From Adhaeribacter rhizoryzae (GTDB lineage: Bacteria > Bacteroidota > Bacteroidia > Cytophagales > Hymenobacteraceae): a stretch of 64,000 nt of DNA. Positions 51,996 through 60,067 of this stretch are shown here, piece after piece; the first letter of the stretch is position 1, and each line of letters opens with the position of its first letter. The stretch lies in the NCBI RefSeq assembly GCF_008629685.1, contig NZ_VWSF01000012.1, positions 62,001-126,000 of the forward strand. Reading direction: 5' to 3'. A program made the translations under genes and the position numbers. The notes beneath the pieces were generated by a model. That model was not told the DNA's origin. It did no database searches and saw only the letters and a list, made by a program, of their open reading frames with translations.

Positions 51996-53313
51996 AAACT
52001 TTAACCTGCTTTACTCTTTTATTATCGGCTGCTTCAATAATAAACTTATAGGAATCTATTTCTATTTCTTCGCCTTCCTGCGGAATTTTAGAGAATAATT
52101 CCAGCATCAGTCCGCCCACCGATTCGTTGTTTTTCCGGACTAGTTCCAGCACTTCCGGATCTATACCGGTTACTTTGCAAAATTCGTTCAGCGATGTTTG
52201 GCCCTCAAAAATAAAGGTATTTTCATCAATCTGCGCATATTCCACATCTTCTTCTTCGTCGAACTCGTCTTTTATCTCGCCCACAATCTCTTCCACAATG
52301 TCTTCAAAAGTAAGCAAGCCGGCGGTGCCGCCGTACTCATCTACCACAATGGCCATGTGCACGTGCATTTCCTGGAATTCGCGCAGCAAGTCGTCTATTT
52401 TTTTGCTTTCGGGTACAAAATAAGGTGGCCGCAGTAAAGTTTGCCAGGCAAAATCGGGACCGGCATCCAGGTGCTGCAGTAAATCTTTTATGTACAGAAT
52501 GCCCTCAATTTTATCAACGGTTTCGGAGTAAATCGGCACCCGCGAATAGCCCCATTGGTTTATAAGGGGCAATAAATCGGCGTAAGAAGTGCTAATGTCA
52601 AAGGCAATAACATCTACCCGCGAGTGCATTACCTGCTTTACGGTAGTGGTACTAAAATTAACAATACCCTTGAGAATTTCTTTTTCTTCGCGGTTTTCGG
52701 TGGTTAAAGAGGCATCAATGGCATTCTGTAATTCATCTAACCGAACGGAGTTTGGTTTTGCCCGGACTTTTCGTTCAATCAGGTTACTTAGGCTTAATAG
52801 TAAACCCGAAATTGGCGCCAAAATAATATCAGACCAGTGCAGAAAGCCAGCCATTCGGCAAGCAGTGGTTAAGCGGTTGCGGGTAGCCCTGATTTTGGGC
52901 AGTACTTCGCCAAAAAAGGAAATAGCAATGGTAAGCGCTACGGCAATGGTTAAAACCGTGGAGAAACCCAGATTACGCCCATTTAGTTGAATAGCCAGGT
53001 TAATAATAATGATAACCAACGCCACGTTGATAATATTATCGATTACCAGCATGGTGGTGAGCAGACGCCGCGGTTGCTGCAATAAATCTAATACGCGCTT
53101 ATAAGACCGCTGCGGCCGTTGGCGACAGGTAGCCAGTTCGGCTTCTGATAAAGAGAAAAATGCTGCTTCGGCACCCGAAACCAGCGCCGAAAGCAGCAAT
53201 AACAAAATAATGCCGGTTGCCGCCAGGGCTAAATCCAGGCTAAACGGTGAGAATAAGGCGGAGACGAGGTAAGTTAAATAACTCGGAGGGTCTCCGGCAT
53301 CTGTATTTTCCAA
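51976..53313 (-). CDS. gldE: Gliding motility-associated protein GldE (CNNM/CBS/CorC-HlyC)
   Basis: This 445-aa membrane protein has a DUF21/CNNM transmembrane domain (about residues 20-200, helices near 30-50, 80-105, 115-135 and 150-175), two CBS domains (about 215-345, with SRVPIYSETVDKIEGILYIKD near 257 and MAIVVDEYGGTAGLLTFEDIVEE near 318-340) and a CorC/HlyC transporter-associated domain (about 360-445). GldE supports gliding in F. johnsoniae; the CNNM fold suggests divalent-cation handling, which is inference. It overlaps gldD by 20 bases. Confidence 0.93.
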   Translation of the reverse strand: MENTDAGDPPSYLTYLVSALFSPFSLDLALAATGIILLLLLSALVSGAEAAFFSLSEAELATCRQRPQRSYKRVLDLLQQPRRLLTTMLVIDNIINVALVIIIINLAIQLNGRNLGFSTVLTIAVALTIAISFFGEVLPKIRATRNRLTTACRMAGFLHWSDIILAPISGLLLSLSNLIERKVRAKPNSVRLDELQNAIDASLTTENREEKEILKGIVNFSTTTVKQVMHSRVDVIAFDISTSYADLLPLINQWGYSRVPIYSETVDKIEGILYIKDLLQHLDAGPDFAWQTLLRPPYFVPESKKIDDLLREFQEMHVHMAIVVDEYGGTAGLLTFEDIVEEIVGEIKDEFDEEEDVEYAQIDENTFIFEGQTSLNEFCKVTGIDPEVLELVRKNNESVGGLMLELFSKIPQEGEEIEIDSYKFIIEAADNKRVKQVKVYVGVTK

Positions 53314-53339
53314 ATTTAAAATTTTAGTCCAACAATAAT

Positions 53340-53798
53340 TTAAAACGGCAGGTCGTCCGGTTCGTTTTCGTAAGCAGCGCTCATTTCGGGCTTACCCGCG
53401 TTGCCATTGTTATAACCGGCGCTGTTTTCCTGCGCGTTGTTCTGGCTCTGGCCATTACTGCCTTCGCCTCTACCACCCAGCATGGTCATGTTATCGGCTA
53501 CAATCTCGATGCTGTAACGCTGAATACCTTCTTTATCCTGGTAATTATTAGTACGTATTTTGCCTTCAACATAAACCGATTGGCCTTTTTTCAGGTATTT
53601 TTCGGCTACTTCGGCCAGGCCGCGCCAGGCCACAATATTGTGCCACTCGGTGCGCTCTACTTTGTTGCCGGTTTTATCTTTATAAGATTCGGAGGTAGCT
53701 ATCGGAAAACGGGCCACTGCCACACCACTTTCGGTATGCCGTATTTCGGGGTCTTTTCCTAAGTTACCAACCAATATTACTTTGTTTATACTTGCCAT
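53340..53798 (-). CDS. ssb: Single-stranded DNA-binding protein
   Basis: This 152-aa SSB has the OB fold over about residues 1-105 ([22 protein letters not shown] near 4-25, [23 protein letters not shown] near 51-73), a Gly/Asn/Gln-rich linker and the conserved acidic tip DDLPF at the C-terminus, which recruits repair proteins. It lies between mutY and gldE on the same strand. Confidence 0.96.
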   Translation of the reverse strand: MASINKVILVGNLGKDPEIRHTESGVAVARFPIATSESYKDKTGNKVERTEWHNIVAWRGLAEVAEKYLKKGQSVYVEGKIRTNNYQDKEGIQRYSIEIVADNMTMLGGRGEGSNGQSQNNAQENSAGYNNGNAGKPEMSAAYENEPDDLPF

Positions 53799-53849
53799 TT
53801 ATTCAGCGTTTTAAGGTTATCCTGTTTAAGTATCTAAATGTAAATATAA

Positions 53850-54929
53850 TTAAAAAACAGTAGCTTTCAAATACCGATCTATCATAATAGCTTTAGGTAA
53901 TTGCTCTATTTCGCTAACAGAAAAAAGGCTTAAACCCGTACTTTCGGTTATCTCATTCCTTAAACGGGTTTGGAGCTGAATTAGATAAAACTTAGCGTAT
54001 ACTTTCTGGTGCGTGAGCACATGTTTGTAAATCTTAGAAACCTCTTTTATAACCGGTTTAGTTTCCGCTGCAGTAAGTAATTGCAGTTCTAGCATTAAAA
54101 TATCGGTAGGCAAATCCGGATTGTCGGTTTCCTGTAAATAAAAATCGTAGAGTCCTTGCCAAATATCGGTTTGGGTACGCTTGCGCAGATAATATTGGTC
54201 TTCATATTGCAGCACCAGGTAATGAAAATACCGTTCGCGACTGGCTTTGACTTTAGATTTATGCGGTAAGGCTGCTACCAGTCCGTTCAGAAAAGCAAAA
54301 CAGGTTTGCTGCAACGGGCAAAATAAACAATCGGGCATATTAGGCGTGCACTGAATGGCCCCAAACTCCATTATGGCCTGGTTGTAAGTGTCGGGCTCGG
54401 TACGGGAAATAAGCGAATCGGCCAGCAACTGAAACACTTTTTTGCCGGCCGGTGAGGCAATATCATCAGATAAACCGTATACGCGGGCCAGTACCCGAAA
54501 AACATTGCCATCCAGTACCGCCACCGGCTCTTTAAAAGCAAAAGAAGCAATAGCCGCAGCCGTGTAAGGCCCAATCCCTTTTAGTTTTACAAGCTCATTG
54601 TAAGTAGTTGGAAAGTTGCCATTCCGTTCGGCGGCAATAAATTTGGCGGTATGATGCATGTTGCGGGCCCGCGAATAATAGCCTAATCCTTGCCAGTCGC
54701 GCAACACTTCGTCTTCCGAAGCATTGGCCAAACTGGTTATGGTAGGATATTTGCTGACAAAGGTTTGATAATAGGGTAAGCCCTGATTAACACGCGTTTG
54801 CTGTAGAATAACCTCCGAAAGCCAGATAGCATAAGGATTATTAGTTTCGCGCCAGGGTAAGGGCCGTTTATGTTGTGTATACCAGGTAATAAGCGCAGTG
54901 GCAAAAAAATGGGGTTCCGGAGAATTCAT
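53850..54929 (-). CDS. mutY: Adenine DNA glycosylase MutY
   Basis: MutY removes adenine mispaired with 8-oxoguanine. The 359-aa protein has the helix-hairpin-helix LKGIGPYTAAAIASFAFKEP near residues 112-131, the catalytic Asp in VAVLDGNVFRVLARV, the 4Fe-4S loop with Cys spacing 6-2-5 (CTPNMPDCLFCPLQQTC near 193-209), and a C-terminal NUDIX-like 8-oxoG recognition domain (FHYLVLQYEDQYYLRKRTQ). It is divergent from the HU gene. Confidence 0.96.
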   Translation of the reverse strand: MNSPEPHFFATALITWYTQHKRPLPWRETNNPYAIWLSEVILQQTRVNQGLPYYQTFVSKYPTITSLANASEDEVLRDWQGLGYYSRARNMHHTAKFIAAERNGNFPTTYNELVKLKGIGPYTAAAIASFAFKEPVAVLDGNVFRVLARVYGLSDDIASPAGKKVFQLLADSLISRTEPDTYNQAIMEFGAIQCTPNMPDCLFCPLQQTCFAFLNGLVAALPHKSKVKASRERYFHYLVLQYEDQYYLRKRTQTDIWQGLYDFYLQETDNPDLPTDILMLELQLLTAAETKPVIKEVSKIYKHVLTHQKVYAKFYLIQLQTRLRNEITESTGLSLFSVSEIEQLPKAIMIDRYLKATVF

Positions 54930-55031
54930 GCTGTATATTCGAAAAGTATAATTTTAGGTTCTTGTAGCGGGTAAAATACGAACCTGGTTATTTTTTTAAT
55001 TAAATAGTTTTTAGTTCTTCAGAAATGAAGC

Positions 55032-55039
55032 TACCTTTG
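55032..55039 (+). promoter_or_regulatory. Candidate -7 element for the HU gene
   Basis: TACCTTTG matches TAnnTTTG, 88 bases before the GTG start. The -33 region is T-rich without an exact TTTG. Confidence 0.42.
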
Positions 55040-55127
55040 TCCCCCGTTTAAAGCTAATAAACAAATCGTTATCGTCTTAAACGAGAAAGTAAAATTTTAT
55101 ATTAACCTATTTAACTGATACAGTAAA

Positions 55128-55433
55128 GTGACTAAAGCAGAAGTAATATCAGAGATTGCGGACAAAACAGGAATCGAAAAAGCTGACGTACAGGCAACAG
55201 TAGAAGCCTTTTTTAAAGTAGTTAAAGATTCTATGTCGAACGGGAATAACATTTATGTGCGTGGTTTTGGTAGTTTTATAAATAAAAAACGTGCTAAAAA
55301 AGTGGCTCGGAATATTTCCAAAAACACCTCTATTATTATAGATGAGCATTTCGTACCAAGCTTCAAACCTTCCAAATCTTTTGTTCAGAAAATTAAGAAC
55401 AGCAAAAAAATTAAAACGGAAGTAGTTTCTTAG
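55128..55433 (+). CDS. HU family DNA-binding protein
   Basis: This 101-aa nucleoid protein starts at GTG 55128 (MTKAEVISEIADKTG). It has the HU fold with VRGFGSFINKKRAKKVARN near residues 45-63 and the beta-arm region that bends DNA, plus a basic C-terminal extension (KIKNSKKIKTEVVS) slightly longer than E. coli HU. It heads the plus-strand unit HU-TPR-AURKAIP1-rng, divergent from mutY. Confidence 0.93.
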   Translation: MTKAEVISEIADKTGIEKADVQATVEAFFKVVKDSMSNGNNIYVRGFGSFINKKRAKKVARNISKNTSIIIDEHFVPSFKPSKSFVQKIKNSKKIKTEVVS

Positions 55434-55511
55434 TTTTTGCTACCTTTGTATTTGTAACCCATTGTAAATTAATAATTTCCGAATAATCTGAAAACTATCC
55501 GAGTACAAATA

Positions 55512-56375
55512 TTGGTTGTTGTTGCCGCCTTGGTATTGTTGGTGGTTTTGTTTGCTTTGCCTAAAGTCATTATAGATAAAGAAACAGGCGCTGCCTTATC
55601 GGGTGCTACTGCTACAGCCAACCGCGATAAAGCTGCCGGCGAAGCAACCGACGAACACGAAGGCCATTTGCATAATAGTGATGGTTCTGAAGCTTCGGCT
55701 GCGCACACAAAGGCTAGTCCGGAGGCTTTGGGCAAATTAAAATCTTTGTTAGCCGATTACCGCAAAGCAGGAGATGATGCCAATAAGGTAAAGCTGGCAG
55801 AGCAGATTGCCGCCCAGTATACCGCCATCGCGAAGTTTGACAGTGCCGGATATTATTATGAGCAAGTTGCAGCGGCCCGCCCGGGTGAGAAAAATTACCA
55901 GAAAGCAGCCGATCAATATTTTGAAGCTTTTAGTTTTGCCGCCACCGAAGAACGGACAAAAGAACTAGGCCAGAAAGCCCAGGGATTGTATAACAAGGTG
56001 TTGCAGAATAATCCGGCTAACCTGGATGCTAAAACTAACCTGGCCATGACCTACATTGCCGCCGGCGAACAGCCCATGCAAGGAATTCAGTTGCTTAGAG
56101 AGGTAATTACCACCAACCCAAACAACGAGAAAGCTTTGTTTAACCTGGGTATTTTATCTATTCAGTCGGGGCAGTACGATAAGGCCGTGGAGCGGTTTCA
56201 GCACCTGGTAGAAGTAAATCCCAAGCATGTGCAGGGTAATTTTTACCTGGCCGTATCTTTGGCCGAAATTGGTAAAAAAGAAGAAGCCCGGCAGGTATTT
56301 ACCGCTGCTAAAAAACTAGATGATAATCCGGAGTACCAATCTTCTATTGATACGGAGCTAGAAAAACTAAAATAA
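55512..56375 (+). CDS. Membrane-anchored tetratricopeptide repeat protein
   Basis: This 287-aa protein has an N-terminal anchor (VVVAALVLLVVLFALPKVII, residues 2-21), an acidic His-containing linker (DEHEGHLHNSDGSEAS near 50-65) and at least four TPR units (for example TNLAMTYIAAGEQPMQ, ALFNLGILSIQSGQYDKAVE, GNFYLAVSLAEIGKKEEA). The annotated start is TTG 55512. An in-frame CTG at 55488 would give LKTIRVQILVVV, closer to homologues that start MKKTQILV. It lies between HU and AURKAIP1-rng, a conserved order. Confidence 0.86.
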   Translation: MVVVAALVLLVVLFALPKVIIDKETGAALSGATATANRDKAAGEATDEHEGHLHNSDGSEASAAHTKASPEALGKLKSLLADYRKAGDDANKVKLAEQIAAQYTAIAKFDSAGYYYEQVAAARPGEKNYQKAADQYFEAFSFAATEERTKELGQKAQGLYNKVLQNNPANLDAKTNLAMTYIAAGEQPMQGIQLLREVITTNPNNEKALFNLGILSIQSGQYDKAVERFQHLVEVNPKHVQGNFYLAVSLAEIGKKEEARQVFTAAKKLDDNPEYQSSIDTELEKLK

Positions 56376-56445
56376 TATCAGGGAAGCAAGGTATAAAGCC
56401 GGCTCCCGAACAAAAATAAATTTTTAAACAAAAAACATTTAAATT

Positions 56446-56535
56446 ATGCCTTGCGGAAAAAAAAGAAAGAGACATAAAATCTCTACCCACAAAAGAAAAA
56501 AACGTCTAAGAAAAAACAGACATAAGAAGAAGTAA
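56446..56535 (+). CDS. AURKAIP1/COX24 domain-containing small basic protein
   Basis: This gene encodes only 29 residues: it opens MPCGKKRKRHKISTHKRK and continues KRLRKNRHKKK, ending in TAA at 56533-56535. Nearly half the residues are Lys or Arg. The sequence is the conserved Bacteroidota mini-protein of the AURKAIP1/COX24 family, whose mitochondrial relatives are ribosomal small-subunit protein mS38. A ribosome-associated role is therefore likely. It sits between the TPR gene and rng, with a terminator immediately after. Most gene finders miss it by length. Confidence 0.85.
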   Translation: MPCGKKRKRHKISTHKRKKRLRKNRHKKK

Positions 56536-56555
56536 CCTGCGGTTATTTTCTTTAT

Positions 56556-56599
56556 AACCCACGTTGCTGAGGCAATCGTGGGTTTTAGTATTTTCTTTT
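56556..56599 (+). terminator. Terminator after the AURKAIP1-domain gene
   Basis: AACCCACG (56556-56563) pairs with CGTGGGTT (56577-56584); an inner TTGC/GCAA pair closes a TGAG loop with one bulged T. A T-rich run follows. It lies 20 bases before the rng start, so it may act partly as an attenuator. Confidence 0.75.
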
Positions 56600-56619
56600 A
56601 TACATAAATCATTACGACA

Positions 56620-58230
56620 TTGAGTAACGAATTAATTATAAATTCTACTCAAGATGGAGAACGGATTGCCCTGTTACAGGACAAACGCCTGGTCGAATTT
56701 CACCACGAACGGAACGATACCAATTACACCGTTGGCGATATTTTTCTGGGCACCGTTAAAAAAGTAATGCCGGGCTTAAATGCTGCTTTTATTGATATTG
56801 GTTATCAGAAAGACGCATTTTTACATTATCACGATTTAGGCGAACACATAAAATCGCTTAATAAATTTGTTAAAACTACCCAAACCCAGAAAAATACACT
56901 GGCCAGACTTAACGGTTTTAAGTTTGAGCCCGAAATAGATAAAACGGGTAAAATTGGGGATGTGCTTAAAAAAGGCCAGCAGGTTTTGGTTCAGATTGTA
57001 AAAGAACCAATTTCTACGAAAGGCCCCCGTTTATCCTGTGAGCTGTCGCTGGCGGGTCGGTATTTGGTGCTCGTTCCTTTCTCCAACACGGTGAGCGTGT
57101 CGAAGAAAATAGTGAGCAAAGAAGAGCGGACTCGCCTCAAAAGGCTTATTATGTCTATAAAGCCCGAAAATTTCGGCGTTATTATCCGGACTGTGGCCGA
57201 AGGCAAAGAAGTGGCTGAGCTTGATAAGGACATGCGCAGCATGGTCGCTAATTGGGATGAAGGGGTAAGGGTACTTAGAACAGCAAAAGAACGCGATAAA
57301 GTTATCGGCGAATTAGGACGCTCGTCCTCCATACTGAGAGATATTTTAAACGAGAGTTTTGATAGTATTGTCGTGGATAGTCCGCAACTATACGAGGAAA
57401 TCAAAACTTACATTGACAAAATTGCCCCGGATAAAGCCAAAATATTAAAGCATTATACCGGTAAGGTGAAAACCTTCGAACACTTTGGCATTGAAAAGCA
57501 ATTAAAGTCGCTTTTTGGTAAAACAGTGAGCATACCCGGAGGCGGTTACCTGATTATAGAGCATACCGAAGCCTTACACGTAATAGACGTAAACAGCGGT
57601 AATAAATCTAATTCAGAAACCGACCAGGAAGCCACCGCGCTAAGTGTAAACATGACCGCCGCCCGTGAGGTAGTAAGGCAATTACGGCTCCGGGATTTAG
57701 GTGGCATTATTGTTACCGATTTTATTGATATGAAATCGGCTGAAAACCGGCAAAAGGTTTTTGATGTAGTAAAAGAAGAAATGAAGAAAGACCGCTCTAA
57801 ATCGACGGTGCTTCCGATTTCGAAATTTGGGTTAATGCAAATTACCCGCCAACGGGTACGGCCCGAACAAAATATTGTAACCGGCGAAGTTTGCCCTTCG
57901 TGCGGCGGTACCGGTAAAATTACCGCCAGTATTCTGGTAACCGACCAGATTGAGTCCGCGATTGATGATATGATAACGGTCCAGAATCAGAAAGATTTAA
58001 CGTTGTACGTACATCCTTTTGTATATTCTTATTATACCAAAGGTTTGGTATCCAAGCAGTTAAAGATGTATTTTAAATATTACAAATGGATAAAGTTTGT
58101 GCAGGATACATCGCTGGGAATTACCGATTTTAGGGTGTTAGATGAGCGGGGCGAAGAAATTGAATTGCACGCTACTAATTTAGAACCCAATAATATGCCC
58201 GAAAAGCTGGTGGAGGTAGAAACTGCTTAA
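56620..58230 (+). CDS. Ribonuclease E/G family protein
   Basis: This 536-aa endoribonuclease of the RNase G type processes rRNA and mRNA. It has an S1 RNA-binding domain (about residues 38-130, with GDIFLGTVKKVMPGLNAAFID) and the catalytic RNase E/G domain with HVIDVNSG and TDFIDMKSAENR carrying the metal-binding Asp residues. The Zn-link CPSCGGTGK lies near residues 426-434. The start is TTG 56620. It lacks the long RNase E scaffold tail. A bidirectional terminator follows. Confidence 0.94.
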   Translation: MSNELIINSTQDGERIALLQDKRLVEFHHERNDTNYTVGDIFLGTVKKVMPGLNAAFIDIGYQKDAFLHYHDLGEHIKSLNKFVKTTQTQKNTLARLNGFKFEPEIDKTGKIGDVLKKGQQVLVQIVKEPISTKGPRLSCELSLAGRYLVLVPFSNTVSVSKKIVSKEERTRLKRLIMSIKPENFGVIIRTVAEGKEVAELDKDMRSMVANWDEGVRVLRTAKERDKVIGELGRSSSILRDILNESFDSIVVDSPQLYEEIKTYIDKIAPDKAKILKHYTGKVKTFEHFGIEKQLKSLFGKTVSIPGGGYLIIEHTEALHVIDVNSGNKSNSETDQEATALSVNMTAAREVVRQLRLRDLGGIIVTDFIDMKSAENRQKVFDVVKEEMKKDRSKSTVLPISKFGLMQITRQRVRPEQNIVTGEVCPSCGGTGKITASILVTDQIESAIDDMITVQNQKDLTLYVHPFVYSYYTKGLVSKQLKMYFKYYKWIKFVQDTSLGITDFRVLDERGEEIELHATNLEPNNMPEKLVEVETA

Positions 58231-58249
58231 TAACTAACTGGTAAATAAC

Positions 58250-58284
58250 AAAAAGCCCGTAATAATTTTTATTACGGGCTTTTT
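58250..58284. terminator. Bidirectional terminator after rng
   Basis: A 15-bp perfect stem (58250-58264 with 58270-58284, core AAAAGCCCGTAAT) has a 5-base loop and A/T-run ends. It separates rng from the convergent PorT-like gene. Confidence 0.92.
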
Positions 58285-58305
58285 AATTGTAGTATAAAAC
58301 TGGTA

Positions 58306-58971
58306 TTAAAACTTTAAGCCTAAGTCCAGGGCTACATAAGTATTTTTTATAGCAATATTGTTGTTGTTAAACTGGCCCCGGTTTTCGTAAAAATTGTCTA
58401 CGTCTATCAGGCCGCGGTGGTAAGATAAACCGCCAAAAACTTTGGTGCTTTCGCCTAACTGCATTTCTACGCCCGAGCCCAGCAACACACTAATATCTAA
58501 AATATTAAAATGGCGGGTATATTTTTCGTTGTTATTGGCCAGCTTTTCGTTATTTACTTTGGCGGTAATGCGCGGGTCTAAAGAGCCACCTGCCTGAAAG
58601 TACAGCTTCATATCGGTGGCAATTTCGTTTGTAAATAATTTAAGGGTAACCGGTATTTCCAGGTACTGGATGGCAAATTCATCGGAACTCTTTTGGTTAG
58701 CAGTACCATTAGGAGTTAGGTAAGAAACGCCGGCGCCGCGGGTATTGTAAATAAGTCCGGTACTAATTGCGTAATTTTCCCGGAAAAAATAATCGGCAAT
58801 TACGCCGCCACCAAAATGCGTTTTGGCATTAAGACTTTTAAAACCAAATTCTTTTGGTGCTACTACCCGGTTGGTAGCAATAGAGGGCGTTATTTTTATA
58901 CCAATTTCCCATTGGGCAAAGGCAGTACCGGTAATTAAGAAAAATAATACAGCTAAAGAGATTTTTTTCAT
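58306..58971 (-). CDS. PorT-like outer-membrane beta-barrel protein
   Basis: This 221-aa exported protein has a signal peptide (residues 1-19, AFAQ) and an eight-stranded barrel pattern (IGIKITPSIATNRVV, HFGGGVIADYFF, AISTGLIYNTRGAGVSYL, KVFGGLSYHRGL, NTYVALDLGLKF at the C-terminus). It fits the outer-membrane beta-barrel/PorT family. Some members take part in type IX secretion; with gldB next to it that is possible but not shown. Confidence 0.85.
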   Translation of the reverse strand: MKKISLAVLFFLITGTAFAQWEIGIKITPSIATNRVVAPKEFGFKSLNAKTHFGGGVIADYFFRENYAISTGLIYNTRGAGVSYLTPNGTANQKSSDEFAIQYLEIPVTLKLFTNEIATDMKLYFQAGGSLDPRITAKVNNEKLANNNEKYTRHFNILDISVLLGSGVEMQLGESTKVFGGLSYHRGLIDVDNFYENRGQFNNNNIAIKNTYVALDLGLKF

Positions 58972-59026
58972 AGAATAAGAAATTAAATAACAGGGCTAAT
59001 ATTTATACGGTTACAAAAAACGTTTC

Positions 59027-59034
59027 TAATTTTG
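59027..59034 (+). promoter_or_regulatory. Candidate -7 element for gldB
   Basis: TAATTTTG matches TAnnTTTG and ends 18 bases before the gldB ATG at 59053. Confidence 0.35.
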
Positions 59035-59052
59035 CTCAAATGTACTTACTTC

Positions 59053-60045
59053 ATGCGTAAACCAATAGCACTTCTTTTTACTCTCTTATTTATTCTAAGT
59101 TGTGGTAAACAAAACTGTGAAATAAACACAGCAGTTGCCAAAATTAATGTTAACGTTGATTTAGAACGATTGGAACGAACTTTTTATGCGTTAAAAGATG
59201 AAAAAGAGGTAACCGCTTTTTTAAAGCAGCACCCGGTTTTTGCCGACAAATATTTACAGCGCGGCGAATACCCCGGCCAGGAGCAGTTGGTTGGTTCTTT
59301 ATTACAGCTTATTTGGGAGCCAAACCTGCAGAAGTTTGTAAAGGAAACCGAACAGCATTTTGGTGATATGGCCAGTGTGCAACAAGATTTGACCAATGCT
59401 TTTAAGCACCTGAAATATTATTACCCGCAGTTTACGGTGCCGCAAGTAAAAACTTTTGTAAGCGGCTTATTAGGCCCGGATATATTTTTGTCGGATAGCC
59501 TGGTAATATTTGGCCTGGATTATTTTGCCGGTAAAAACGCCAGCTTTCGGCCCCAACAGCCCGATTATATTTTAACGCGCTACGAAAAAGAAAATATGGC
59601 GCCGGCACTGGTAACCTTAATATCGTCGAAGTATAACAAAACCGACCAGCAGAATACCATGCTGGCCGAAATGGTGAACTACGGCAAGTCTTATTATTTT
59701 ACCAAACAGATGATGCCTTGCACGCCCGATTCTTTAATTATAGGCTACACCGACCAGCAAATGGCCGATATAACTTACAACGAGGGTAAAATATGGGCCC
59801 ATTTTGTAGAGAAAAGCTTGCTCTTTGAAACCAGCCATTTTAAAGTAAATAAATATACCGGCGAGCGCCCCAGCGTTCCCGAAATAAGCGCTCGTTGCCC
59901 CGGCCGGATTGCCACTTGGGTAGGCTGGCAAATTGTAAAGAAATACATGGCCGAAAATCCGCAGGTAACCTTACCCCAACTCATGGCCAACGACAACGCG
60001 CAGCAAATATTTACCCAATCGAAGTATAAGCCCAAGAGGAATTAA
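59053..60045 (+). CDS. gldB: Gliding motility lipoprotein GldB
   Basis: GldB is an envelope lipoprotein required for gliding motility. From ATG 59053 the protein is 330 aa with a lipoprotein signal ending FILSC (Cys17). The mature part has LERLERTFYALKDEKEVTAFL, the central FGLDYFAGKNASF and the C-terminal EISARCPGRIATWVGWQIVKKYM segment, all typical of GldB. An in-frame TTG at 59032 would add seven residues. It is monocistronic, separated from the gldD-gldE locus by about 7 kb. Confidence 0.93.
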   Translation: MRKPIALLFTLLFILSCGKQNCEINTAVAKINVNVDLERLERTFYALKDEKEVTAFLKQHPVFADKYLQRGEYPGQEQLVGSLLQLIWEPNLQKFVKETEQHFGDMASVQQDLTNAFKHLKYYYPQFTVPQVKTFVSGLLGPDIFLSDSLVIFGLDYFAGKNASFRPQQPDYILTRYEKENMAPALVTLISSKYNKTDQQNTMLAEMVNYGKSYYFTKQMMPCTPDSLIIGYTDQQMADITYNEGKIWAHFVEKSLLFETSHFKVNKYTGERPSVPEISARCPGRIATWVGWQIVKKYMAENPQVTLPQLMANDNAQQIFTQSKYKPKRN

Positions 60046-60067
60046 ATTCGGCTCTAAAAGACTTAAA

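Noticed and set aside
56991-57404. A 137-codon minus-strand frame opposite rng
   Set aside because: Low-complexity Ser/Leu-rich translation, fully inside the catalytic RNase gene; a shadow frame.
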